Source: UBA6115 sp040776985
Lineage (GTDB): Bacteria; Bacillota; Clostridia; Christensenellales; Aristaeellaceae
Assembly: GCA_040776985.1 (NCBI GenBank)
Contig: JAXGZL010000002.1
Span: 372,001-436,000 of the forward strand
Direction: 5' to 3'
Length of the DNA stretch: 64,000 nt
Shown here: one piece after another, positions 25,951 through 33,800 of the stretch
How the letters are laid out: each line of letters opens with the position of its first letter
Numbering within the stretch: position 1 is the first letter of the stretch
Position numbers and translations under genes: made by a program
Notes under the pieces: model-generated
Database searches by the model: none
Seen by the model: the letters and a program-made list of their open reading frames with translations, nothing else
Told to the model about the DNA's origin: nothing

Positions 25951-26694
25951 TTATTCAGCCTGGAATCCCCGGAGGCTCCGGGCGACAAAGGCTTTGGTGC
26001 GTGGGTTTTCCGGGGCGGTAAAGAGGGTTTGGGGCGGGGCATCCTCCACCAGCTGGCCCGCGTCCATGAACACCACCCGGTCAGCAGCGTCCCTGGCAAA
26101 GCCCATTTCGTGGGTCACAATCAGCATGGTGAGGCCGCCCCCCTTCAAGGTGTTGATCACCGTGAGCACCTCGTCCACCATCTCCGGGTCCAGGGCGCTG
26201 GTTGGCTCATCAAACAACAGCACCTCCGGGTCCATGGACAGGGCCCGGGCGATGGCCACCCGCTGCTTTTGTCCGCCTGAAAGCTGGTCCGGCCGGGCGT
26301 CCCGGAAGGGCAGCATACCCACCCGGTCCAGGTAATGACGCGCGCGCTCCACGCTGTCATCCCGGCTGCGCTTCAAAACCTTCATTTGCCCCAGCACGCA
26401 GTTCTCCTGGGCGGACAGGTTGCTGAAAAGGTTGAACTGCTGGAACACCATGCCAATTTTGGCGTGGAGAAGGCCTGTGGGCAGGGTGGTTACATCCTGA
26501 CCGTGGAACAGGACCTGTCCTCCGTTTGGCATCTCCAGCAGGTTGATGCAGCGCAGCAGGGTGCTTTTGCCGGAGCCGGAAGGCCCGATCAGGCAGGCCA
26601 CCTGGCCTTTTTCTATCTCCAGGTTGATGCCGTGCAGCACCGTGTTTTGGCCAAACTGTTTGACCAGGTTCTGAATCTGCAATATTTTTTCCAT
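25951..26694 (-). CDS. Polar amino acid ABC transporter, ATP-binding protein (GlnQ-like)
   Basis: A 247-residue ATPase of the PAAT type: Walker A GPSGSGKSTLLRC near residue 38, Q-loop region GMVFQQFNLFSNLS, signature LSGGQKQR, Walker B VLLFDEPTSALDPE and switch histidine in IVTHEMGFA. It powers uptake by the permease and binding protein of the same operon. Start and permease stop overlap as ATGA. The upstream lysine riboswitch suggests lysine or a related cationic amino acid as cargo. Confidence 0.94.
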   Translation of the reverse strand: MEKILQIQNLVKQFGQNTVLHGINLEIEKGQVACLIGPSGSGKSTLLRCINLLEMPNGGQVLFHGQDVTTLPTGLLHAKIGMVFQQFNLFSNLSAQENCVLGQMKVLKRSRDDSVERARHYLDRVGMLPFRDARPDQLSGGQKQRVAIARALSMDPEVLLFDEPTSALDPEMVDEVLTVINTLKGGGLTMLIVTHEMGFARDAADRVVFMDAGQLVEDAPPQTLFTAPENPRTKAFVARSLRGFQAE

Positions 26695-27470
26695 CAGGGC
26701 TGCTCCTGGGGGAACTGGATCTGCGCCTTGGGGTCTGACTGGGAGCCATACACCGTGTAGCTGTCAGAGCCGGTCAGCTTTTTTTCAAGCAGTCTCAGCA
26801 GGCGGGTGGTGGTGAAGGTCAGCACGAAATAGATCACTGCCGTGATAAAGAAAACCTCAAAATACTTCCAGTAGGTGCCGGCGGCGGACTTGGACATGAA
26901 ATAGACCTCTGTGACGGAAATCACATTGAGCACGCTGGAGTCCTTGATGTTCACCACAAACTCGTTCCCCACCGCGGGGAGGATGCTGCGGATGGCCTGG
27001 GGGAGGATGACGCTGGTCATGCTCTGCCAGTGGGTGAGGCCGACAGCCACGCTGGCCTCCTTCTGCCCCTTGTCCACCCCCAGGATGCCGCCCCTGACGA
27101 TCTCCGCCATGTAGGCGCCTGTGTTAATGGACACCACCAGAAAGGCGGCGCTGAGGGCGGGGATGTCCAGGTTCAGGTATTGCAGGGCGCCATAGTAGAC
27201 CACCATGGCCTGCACAATCATGGGGGTGCCCCGGAAAATCTCAATATAGGCGTTCAGAAACACCCTGACGCCGCCCAGAAGCATTCTCTTTCCGGGGGAG
27301 GTTTGGCTGGTGACAGGGATGGTGCGCAGGATGGCCACCAGAAGACCGATCATAAAACCGACCGTGGTCCCCACAATGGCAATCAGCATGGTGACGCCGG
27401 CGCCCCGTAGAAACAGGACGCCGTACTTGTCCAAAAGAAACTGGATCCAGCCGAAAAAGGTGGTGGGCAT
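26694..27470 (-). CDS. Polar amino acid ABC transporter, permease protein
   Basis: A 258-residue permease with about 5 membrane segments and the PAAT (HisM/GlnP) signature: EIFRGTPMIVQAMVVYYGAL near residue 90, and the EAA loop EASVAVGLTHWQSMTSVILP near 150. It forms the membrane channel, probably as a homodimer since only one permease gene is present. AGGAGG precedes the ATG. It is separated from the binding-protein gene by a strong hairpin that may lower its expression. Confidence 0.93.
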   Translation of the reverse strand: MPTTFFGWIQFLLDKYGVLFLRGAGVTMLIAIVGTTVGFMIGLLVAILRTIPVTSQTSPGKRMLLGGVRVFLNAYIEIFRGTPMIVQAMVVYYGALQYLNLDIPALSAAFLVVSINTGAYMAEIVRGGILGVDKGQKEASVAVGLTHWQSMTSVILPQAIRSILPAVGNEFVVNIKDSSVLNVISVTEVYFMSKSAAGTYWKYFEVFFITAVIYFVLTFTTTRLLRLLEKKLTGSDSYTVYGSQSDPKAQIQFPQEQP

Positions 27471-27488
27471 TGAGCCTCCTTTCTCATG

Positions 27489-27522
27489 GACTGGGGGATT
27501 TCTTTATTGAAATCCCCCAGTC
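27489..27522 (-). terminator. Intra-operon hairpin between binding protein and permease genes
   Basis: GACTGGGGGATTTC (27489-27502) and its perfect complement (27509-27522) form a 14-bp stem with a 6-base loop. No long T-run follows on the minus strand. It is best read as a partial terminator or a 3'-end stabiliser giving more binding protein than transporter. Confidence 0.65.
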
Positions 27523-27526
27523 AGTG

Positions 27527-28324
27527 TTATTCGCTCAGGGGCTGACGGGTCATGGCGTCGTTCATCATCTGGTCACGGGTGTCCGTGTCCAGTTTTTCAA
27601 GCGCGGCGTTGATTTTATCCAGCAGGCTGCTGCCCTTTTGCAGGCCGACGGATACCACCGTGTCCTCATCCAGGGTTTCAAAACCCTTGTCCTCCTCAAA
27701 GGATACGAAGGTCAATTCAGGGTTGCTGGCGATGGCGGACAGGGCGCCGGGGCGCTCGGACACATAGCCGTCAATGCGGCCGCTGGACAGCGCCACAATC
27801 ATGGCCGGGAAGGTGTCAAGGGCAGTTTGTTTTAAGACGCCGGGAATCTGGTCGATGACAGAATAGTGGAAGGTGTTCAGCTGTCCGGTGATCTTGGCAC
27901 CGGAAAAATCTGCCAATGTGGCTGCGTTGTCATATGGGCTGCCCTTTTTGACCACGATCACCAGATCGCTTTCATAGTAGGGAGCGCTGAAGTCAATGGT
28001 CAGCTTGCGCTCGGTGGTGGGGCTCATGCCGGCGATGATGGCGTCAATCTTGCCGGAGGACAGGGCCATGGGCAGGCCGTCCCACTCGATTTTGACGATT
28101 TCCAGGTCCATGCCAAGGGCCTGTGCCAAAAGCCTGGCCACCTGCACATCATAGCCATCCGCAAAGCCGCCTGAGGCCAAGGGAATGGTGAACTCAGTCG
28201 CCTCCGACTGGGTCCAGTTGAAGGGGGCGTAGTTGCATTCCATGCCCACCTTGAGGGTGGCGGCATGGGCGAAGCCGGTCATCAGAAGCATCAGGGCGAC
28301 AACGGTCACAAACATCTTTTTCAT
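27527..28324 (-). CDS. Amino acid ABC transporter substrate-binding protein (probable lysine-binding)
   Basis: A 265-residue family 3 periplasmic-type binding protein: signal peptide (about 1-21, ending GFAHA), then LKVGMECNYAPFNW and SGKIDAIIAGMSPTTERKLTIDFSAPYY, the bilobed core motifs. The signal lacks a lipobox cysteine, so cleavage would free the protein instead of anchoring it as a lipoprotein, which is unusual for a monoderm. AAGGAGG precedes the start. A lysine riboswitch and promoter lie upstream, so lysine repression is expected. Confidence 0.92.
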   Translation of the reverse strand: MKKMFVTVVALMLLMTGFAHAATLKVGMECNYAPFNWTQSEATEFTIPLASGGFADGYDVQVARLLAQALGMDLEIVKIEWDGLPMALSSGKIDAIIAGMSPTTERKLTIDFSAPYYESDLVIVVKKGSPYDNAATLADFSGAKITGQLNTFHYSVIDQIPGVLKQTALDTFPAMIVALSSGRIDGYVSERPGALSAIASNPELTFVSFEEDKGFETLDEDTVVSVGLQKGSSLLDKINAALEKLDTDTRDQMMNDAMTRQPLSE

Positions 28325-28347
28325 GGGTCAATCCTCCTTAATAAGTA

Positions 28348-28376
28348 GTGCGGCAGAGCGTCCAGCCCTGCCGCAC
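28348..28376 (-). promoter_or_regulatory. Expression-platform hairpin downstream of the lysine riboswitch
   Basis: GTGCGGCAG and CTGCCGCAC form a perfect 9-bp stem, directly after the aptamer and just before AAGGAGG. The following bases (TACTTATT) are a poor U-tract. It is the likely terminator or switch stem; which mechanism is used is not settled. Confidence 0.6.
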
Positions 28377-28390
28377 AATCATGGCGGAAT

Positions 28391-28562
28391 GACCAGATAG
28401 CGCTCCACGGCTTTCCCGTGACAGTAGCCGGCATCTTATCCCGGCTCCCAACAGAAGGGCGCCCGACCGCCTCCCTGTTTCGGTGGCTTGCCCTTTCCCT
28501 GCGGTGTCTGCGCCTGTCGGAGGCTCTTCCGCGGTACTGATGCAACCCACACCTCTATCCAT
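28391..28562 (-). ncRNA. Lysine riboswitch (L box)
   Basis: About 172 bases on the minus strand carry the conserved landmarks in order: GATAGAGGTG at the 5' side, AGTA, GGAAGAGC, the CACCGAAAC segment matching the GCCGAAG landmark, GGCTACTGTC, and GGAGCGCTATCTGGTC at the 3' side. These match the L-box core seen upstream of lysC in Bacillus. Lysine binding would switch off the ABC transporter operon. A promoter lies 24 bases upstream. The 28325-28674 gap between genes is fully accounted for by this leader, its promoter and a terminator. Confidence 0.92.
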
Positions 28563-28585
28563 TCATGGAATATGAAGTTGAAGTA

Positions 28586-28613
28586 AGCATAACATGGCAT
28601 GCCCCGGTGTCAA
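28586..28613 (-). promoter_or_regulatory. Promoter of the lysine-riboswitch transporter operon
   Basis: TTGACA (28608-28613) and TATGCT (28586-28591) are 16 bases apart on the minus strand, with an extended TGT before the -10 box. The start site is near 28580, about 20 bases before the aptamer. Confidence 0.7.
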
Positions 28614-28634
28614 GGCAAGTCAGAAAAGGGAACA

Positions 28635-28664
28635 AATAAAAAACCGCGGGGCTCATCCCGCGGT
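28635..28664 (-). terminator. Terminator of the small membrane protein gene
   Basis: ACCGCGGG (28643-28650) and CCCGCGGT (28657-28664) form a perfect 8-bp stem with a 6-base loop, followed on the minus strand by a T-rich run. Confidence 0.85.
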
Positions 28665-28674
28665 AAAGCAGTTG

Positions 28675-29187
28675 TTACTGGTAGGGGGGATCTTTCATCC
28701 GGAAGGGGTCATAGTGCCGGGGGCGGGGGGAATGGACCGGCGCCTGCTGTTTTTTTCCTTTTCCGGTGCCAAGGGCAGACAGGAAGCTGAGCAGGCCGCC
28801 CAGGGCGATCAGCACCAGGGGGATCAGCTTCAGCTTCTGCCAGAAGTTGGCCTGCATGATGTTGGTGCTGCCCAGGAAGAATACGGCCATCAGGATGGCG
28901 GCGGGCACGCTCAGCAGGCTCAGGATGGGGCGGGAGCGCGTCAGCAGCGCATACAGCCCCAGCAGCACGCAGATGGCCAGGAAAAGGTGGGTGCGCAGCC
29001 TGGCCCAGTTTACCCGGCTGAAGTAATCCCACAGGGTGATCTTGCCGTCCTGCACCAGGGTGTAGACCGGGGTCAGCCAGGTGACCATCTCTTCAAAGCG
29101 GATGGACAGCTCATAAATAGCCCAGCCCATCAGCAGCAAAGCGCCCCAGAATGCCATGCGGCGCCCGCTGATTGCCAGCGTTTTCAT
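28675..29187 (-). CDS. Small integral membrane protein of unknown function
   Basis: I do not recognise this 170-residue protein. It has about four hydrophobic segments (near residues 10-30, 65-85, 88-108 and 120-140), a loop with ELSIRFEEMVTWLTPVYTL between the first two, and a basic, Pro-rich cytosolic tail ending RMKDPPYQ. AAGGAGGTGA lies before the ATG and it has its own promoter and terminator, so it is a monocistronic, expressed gene. It lies between the HtrA gene and the amino acid transporter; neither suggests a role. Confidence 0.7.
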   Translation of the reverse strand: MKTLAISGRRMAFWGALLLMGWAIYELSIRFEEMVTWLTPVYTLVQDGKITLWDYFSRVNWARLRTHLFLAICVLLGLYALLTRSRPILSLLSVPAAILMAVFFLGSTNIMQANFWQKLKLIPLVLIALGGLLSFLSALGTGKGKKQQAPVHSPRPRHYDPFRMKDPPYQ

Positions 29188-29219
29188 CAGCGCTTCACCT
29201 CCTTTTGCCTCTACCTGTC

Positions 29220-29247
29220 AGTATACAATCTAAACGGTGCCTGTCAA
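29220..29247 (-). promoter_or_regulatory. Promoter of the small membrane protein gene
   Basis: TTGACA (29242-29247) and TATACT (29220-29225) on the minus strand with a 16-base spacer. Confidence 0.7.
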
Positions 29248-29255
29248 TGTTCCCA

Positions 29256-29286
29256 TGAAAAAGAGGACCGCGCGGTGCAGTCCTCT
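29256..29286 (-). terminator. Terminator of the HtrA-like protease gene
   Basis: AGAGGAC (29262-29268) pairs with GTCCTCT (29280-29286) around an 11-base loop; on the minus strand the stem runs into a T-rich tail (complement of the A-run at 29258-29262). Confidence 0.75.
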
Positions 29287-29302
29287 GTATAAGCTTACCT
29301 GG

Positions 29303-30610
29303 TTAGTTCCTGGCGGCGTTTTCCATCACCCGCAGGGAAACGGTCAGGTCCATATATTCGCCCTTTTCCAGCTGGCTGATGCCTTCAGGGCTGTTCAGCA
29401 CATCGTTCAGGCCCTCGACCCGGTACACCTTGATGCTGATGGTGTCCCCTGCCTTCTGGCTGGAGATGATGCCGGTCAGCGCGTCAGTGTCCTTGATCAC
29501 CTTGCCCGCGGCTTCCACAATGATGTCACCAGCCTTCATGCCGGCTTCCTCCGCGGGGGACTTGACCTCCACTTCGGACACATAAACCCCTTCGGGCAGG
29601 ATGCCCTGGGCCACGGGCAGATAGTTGCCGGGCAGGGTGAAGATGCGCACGCCCATGCGGGGGGCATTGGGGCTGAGGCCCTGGCCACCGCTGCTGCTCT
29701 CGGCAGTGGCTGCGGCGGCCTCGTTCTTTGCCGCCAGGTCGGCATTGGCGGTGGCGTCGTAGTTTTCCAGGGCAGACTTGATCATGGGCTTGGCCGCGTT
29801 GATGGGAATGCACATGCCGATGTTGTCAATGCTGGTCTGGGTGAAGACGTTGCTGTCAAACTTCAGGGTGGGGATGCCCTGCAGCTGGCCCAGGGTGTTG
29901 AACATGCCGCCGCCGGAGTTGCCGGAGGAGATGGCGGCGTCCACCTGGATCATCTGGTTCTCAATTTTGCTGCGCAGGCCGAAGCGGTCGCGGCTGGTGG
30001 AGGACATGGTGCGGGCGACGGAGGACACCACGCCCAGGGTGACGCTGCGCTCAAACTGGCTGCCCAGCGGGTTGCCGATGACAATGGCGTATTCGCCGAT
30101 CTGTAGGGCGTCGCTGTCGCCCAGGGGGGCGGCGGGCAAATCAATGCCGGGCACCAGCAGGACGGCCAGGTCCAGGTCCTTGTCGCTGGAAACCAGGGTG
30201 GCGTCCAGCTCCTTCTCGCCAAAGGTGACGGTGAGCTTCTCCGCGTCCTTGATCACATGATGGTTGGTCAGCACATGGCCGTATGGGGAGACCACCACGC
30301 CGGAGCCGGTGCCCCTTAGCTGCGGGCTGTCCTCCCTGGGCTGGGTAAAGCGGAAGCCGTAATAGTCGAAGTTGAAGTTGCCAAAGCCTCGGGTCTGGTA
30401 GTTGTTGACGCCTACCACGCTTTCCTTGGCGCTTTTGGCCACGTTCAACAGCGGGCTTTCAATCTTGGACTGGTCGGTGGTGGTTTCAACGATCTTGGTG
30501 ATGTCCTCTTTGCTCAGGCTGTCACTGGCAGCCGTGCTCAGGCCTATGCCCAGCGCCAGCACCAACACAAGGGTCAGAGCAATCAGGGGCAATGCGCGTT
30601 TGTTCTTCAT
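29303..30610 (-). CDS. HtrA/DegP-like serine protease with PDZ domain
   Basis: A 435-residue trypsin-like protease. A signal anchor or signal peptide (about 7-27) exports it. The triad is visible: His in VLTNHHV (about 115), Asp in DKDLDLAVL (about 146) and Ser in SSGNSGGG (about 231). A single PDZ domain follows (about 325-415, with SPAEEAGMKAGDIIVEAAG). The linker before it is unusually Ala/Ser-rich (about 285-305). It is expected to degrade or refold misfolded proteins outside the membrane. It is monocistronic with its own promoter; no two-component system of the CssRS type is adjacent. Confidence 0.92.
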   Translation of the reverse strand: MKNKRALPLIALTLVLVLALGIGLSTAASDSLSKEDITKIVETTTDQSKIESPLLNVAKSAKESVVGVNNYQTRGFGNFNFDYYGFRFTQPREDSPQLRGTGSGVVVSPYGHVLTNHHVIKDAEKLTVTFGEKELDATLVSSDKDLDLAVLLVPGIDLPAAPLGDSDALQIGEYAIVIGNPLGSQFERSVTLGVVSSVARTMSSTSRDRFGLRSKIENQMIQVDAAISSGNSGGGMFNTLGQLQGIPTLKFDSNVFTQTSIDNIGMCIPINAAKPMIKSALENYDATANADLAAKNEAAAATAESSSGGQGLSPNAPRMGVRIFTLPGNYLPVAQGILPEGVYVSEVEVKSPAEEAGMKAGDIIVEAAGKVIKDTDALTGIISSQKAGDTISIKVYRVEGLNDVLNSPEGISQLEKGEYMDLTVSLRVMENAARN

Positions 30611-30657
30611 TTCAGGATACCTTTCTGCCTTCAGGCTTTTACTCGCAGTTCTGTCTG

Positions 30658-30686
30658 CATATATAATCTACCTGATCTTTTTGCAA
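30658..30686 (-). promoter_or_regulatory. Promoter of the HtrA-like gene
   Basis: TTGCAA (30681-30686) and TATATG (30658-30663), 17 bases apart on the minus strand. Confidence 0.5.
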
Positions 30687-30740
30687 GTTAAATGAATGAG
30701 TGGTAAAGGAATTGTGAACAAGTTAAATGTATTTATCGTC

Positions 30741-30769
30741 TTGCCTCGTTGAATAATAAGTGGTATACT
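30741..30769 (+). promoter_or_regulatory. Promoter of the repeat-protein gene
   Basis: TTGCCT (30741-30746) and TATACT (30764-30769), 17 bases apart, with TGG before the -10 box. It drives a leader of about 37 bases ending in GAGGAAAG before the ATG. Confidence 0.65.
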
Positions 30770-30812
30770 TCGAATCAATGTATAGGAATACATAAGATGT
30801 GAGGAAAGCCTG

Positions 30813-33800
30813 ATGCGCAAGAGTGCGGTTTGCAAGGTGCTGGTGATGCTGGTTGTTGTTACGGCTATGAATATGTTGACATCAACGGCTTCTGCTTCAT
30901 TCATCTGTTGGCTCATAGACGAAGATGTGGCCAGTGGATATTGCGGGTTGAAGTTCGAGGTTGGTGAAGAGGTGAGAAGTTTTTCTTTTTCAGTGTCAGT
31001 ACCAAGCAATTTTGTGTTAGTAAATAAGCATTCTCGACTGACTCCTTATGGAAGCGGGTATAAGTTTGACACTGTTGAAGGGAAGACCATCAGACCGGTG
31101 CTTACCTACAGCTTTCCGTTGGGATTATCCTATAACCCAACGCTCAAAGTGTATGATATTCATGTAATCTATAAAGATGGAAGGACTGAAAACCTGTCAT
31201 CTGAAAGTTTCACAGTTCCTGTACAATCCGGACATACACATGTATATGATTATAAATCAACCAAGCAAGAAGCAACTTGTTCGAAAAAATCAATTGAGAT
31301 CTGGGAGTGCAGCTGTGGCGAGAAGCAGGAACGGGAAGGCGGGGAGTATGTTCCTCATTCGCCAGACAATGAGTGGAAAATTACAAAGCCTGCCACTTGC
31401 GGAGGTGAGGGGACAAGAGTGAAGCTGTGCATGGTCTGCGAAGATGCATTGGAGGACGAGACGGTTCCTGCTACCGGTGCTCATGAGCCAGGAGATGCAT
31501 GGAAAACCATCAAAGAAGCAACATGCAAAGAGGAAGGACGGGAAGAGCTTTGTTGCAAACACTGTGATCGGAGCCTTGTTCAACGCACGTTGGTAAAAAG
31601 CACCGTGCATACCCCAGGGGAATGGAGCCAAGCGGAGGAAGCGTTCTGCGAACAGGAAGGGCGGGAAGAGATCAAGTGCCGGGTCTGCCGGATATCCCTT
31701 GAAACCAGGGTCATTCCTGCGCTGGGACACCAGGGTGATTGGCAGGAGAAAGCCCCGCCTGACTGTGAAAACGGGGGAGAAGAAAGCCGGACTTGCTTGA
31801 GGTGTGGAAAACTTGAGGTTCAGAAGGTTAAAGCACTGGGCCATGAGTATGCCGATTGGGTGGCTGGAGAAGGGCTCTGTACTGAACAAAAGGAGGCGAT
31901 GAGGAATTGTCTCCGCCCTTTATGCCGTCACACAGAGCGTAAAACAGTGGAGCCACTGGATGGGCACATCTTGGGAACATGGATTGATTCGCCTGCCAGC
32001 TGTGAAAAACCAGGAACCAGAAAACGGCAATGCGCACTGTGCAGCTTTGCTGAAGAGGAGAAGACAGAGGACAGGCTGGGGCATCAATACGGGAAGTGGC
32101 TTGTGGAAAAGGCAGCTACCTGCGAGGAAACAGGGACTTCAATACGGGTCTGTGAACGATCAGGGTGCGATGATTCTCAGCAGCGGATCGATTTTGCCCT
32201 GGGGCATCGCTATCGCTCTGCTCTTGAACCCATACAGAAACAGTCTTGCTTGCAAGAGGGCATTTATGTGCAGCGCTGCCAAAACCAAGACTGTCAGAGC
32301 GAGCAATTGACAACCTTTCCTGCGTTACCGCACTTTCAGGAAGCGGTTTGGTCCAGGGTGTCATGTGAAACTGGAGGCACATCCATACGAACTTGCGAAT
32401 GCGGGAGGAGTGAGGAGAAAGAAGTTCCGCCAGGGCATGACTATCGTTTTGACTGGAAAGTGATTGAGCCGGCGAGTTGCACGCAAGCAGGTGAAAAGAT
32501 CAGATTCTGTCATCAATGTGACAAGGAAGAAAAAACGCCCATAGACCGATTGCCGCATGATTTGGGGAAAATGGTGCTCATTGAAGCAACTGTCTGCGGG
32601 GAAGCGGACAGAACCCGCAGAACCTGCAAGCACTGCCCATATTTTGAGGAGCAGACACATGAGGTGAAGCAGCACCAATATGGAAAATGGGTGAAGGGCG
32701 AAGGCTACAATTGTGAAGTTGGCGGAGAGTTGATCCGGTTCTGCGAACACTGTCAGGATGAAGACATTCAAATGCGTGATCCTGGTATGCATCGTTTCAC
32801 TGAATGGGAGGTGGAGAAGTTCTCCGACTGCGATAAGGCGGGGACACTGATCAGAGTCTGTAAGGACTGCAGTGTGGTGGAGCGGAAGGAGGCGGATAAG
32901 CCAGATCATGTGTTTAATCAGGGGGTGGAGTCAAAAGCCCCGACCTGTGAAAGTGAGGGAGAGATTCTCTATACCTGTACAGGGTGTGGTTTAACCAGGA
33001 CACTTGCCACCAGGAAAGCTGATCACAGCTATGGCGGATGGCTCAGCTTCGGGGAGCCCGGCTGCCTGTCTGAAAGAGGAAGGTGGCGTGAATGCAGGAA
33101 TTGCCCACATGTTGATACAGAGTTGTTTCCTGCGCCAGGCCATGCCTATTCTGAGATAAGCCGGGATGAACCTGGCTGTGAGCGGCCAGGGAAGGTGATC
33201 GAGCGCTGTGATCGGTGTCAGGATGTGCGGGAGCAGACGCTGGCAGCGCACAAACATGAGTATAAAAACTGGTCATTGGATCAGCCGCCGGTTTGCGGAC
33301 AAAATGGCAGTGAAAAACTGGTTTGCCGTTTGTGTGGTCATACAGAAACGCGAATTGTCCCTGCCCTGCATCACCTCACCAATCACTGGGAGGTGAAGAA
33401 GGAAGCCACCTGTCAGGAGGAAGGGGAAGAATCAGGCGTTTGCGACCTGTGCAGGGAAGAGATCATTAGGCCAATTCCGAAAAGTAAGCATATATTCTCA
33501 GCCTGGCGGCAGGGAAAGGGCAATGACTGTACGATAGCCACCTCCAAGCTTCGTGCATGCAACGCATGTGGCATGGAGGAACAGGAAGTCGCGGCACCCA
33601 AACAGCATGTGTTTGATAAATGGAATCACATCAAGCCATCTTCATGCCAAGAGGCTGGGCAGAGAAGCCGGAACTGCAAATACTGCCTGCATGAAGAAAC
33701 GGAGGACTTGGCCTTAGCCGCTCATCGCTATGACAAATGGGTGGATGAGAAGCGATCTGATTGTTCTGAAACCGGAACAAGGCATCGGGATTGCCTGGAC

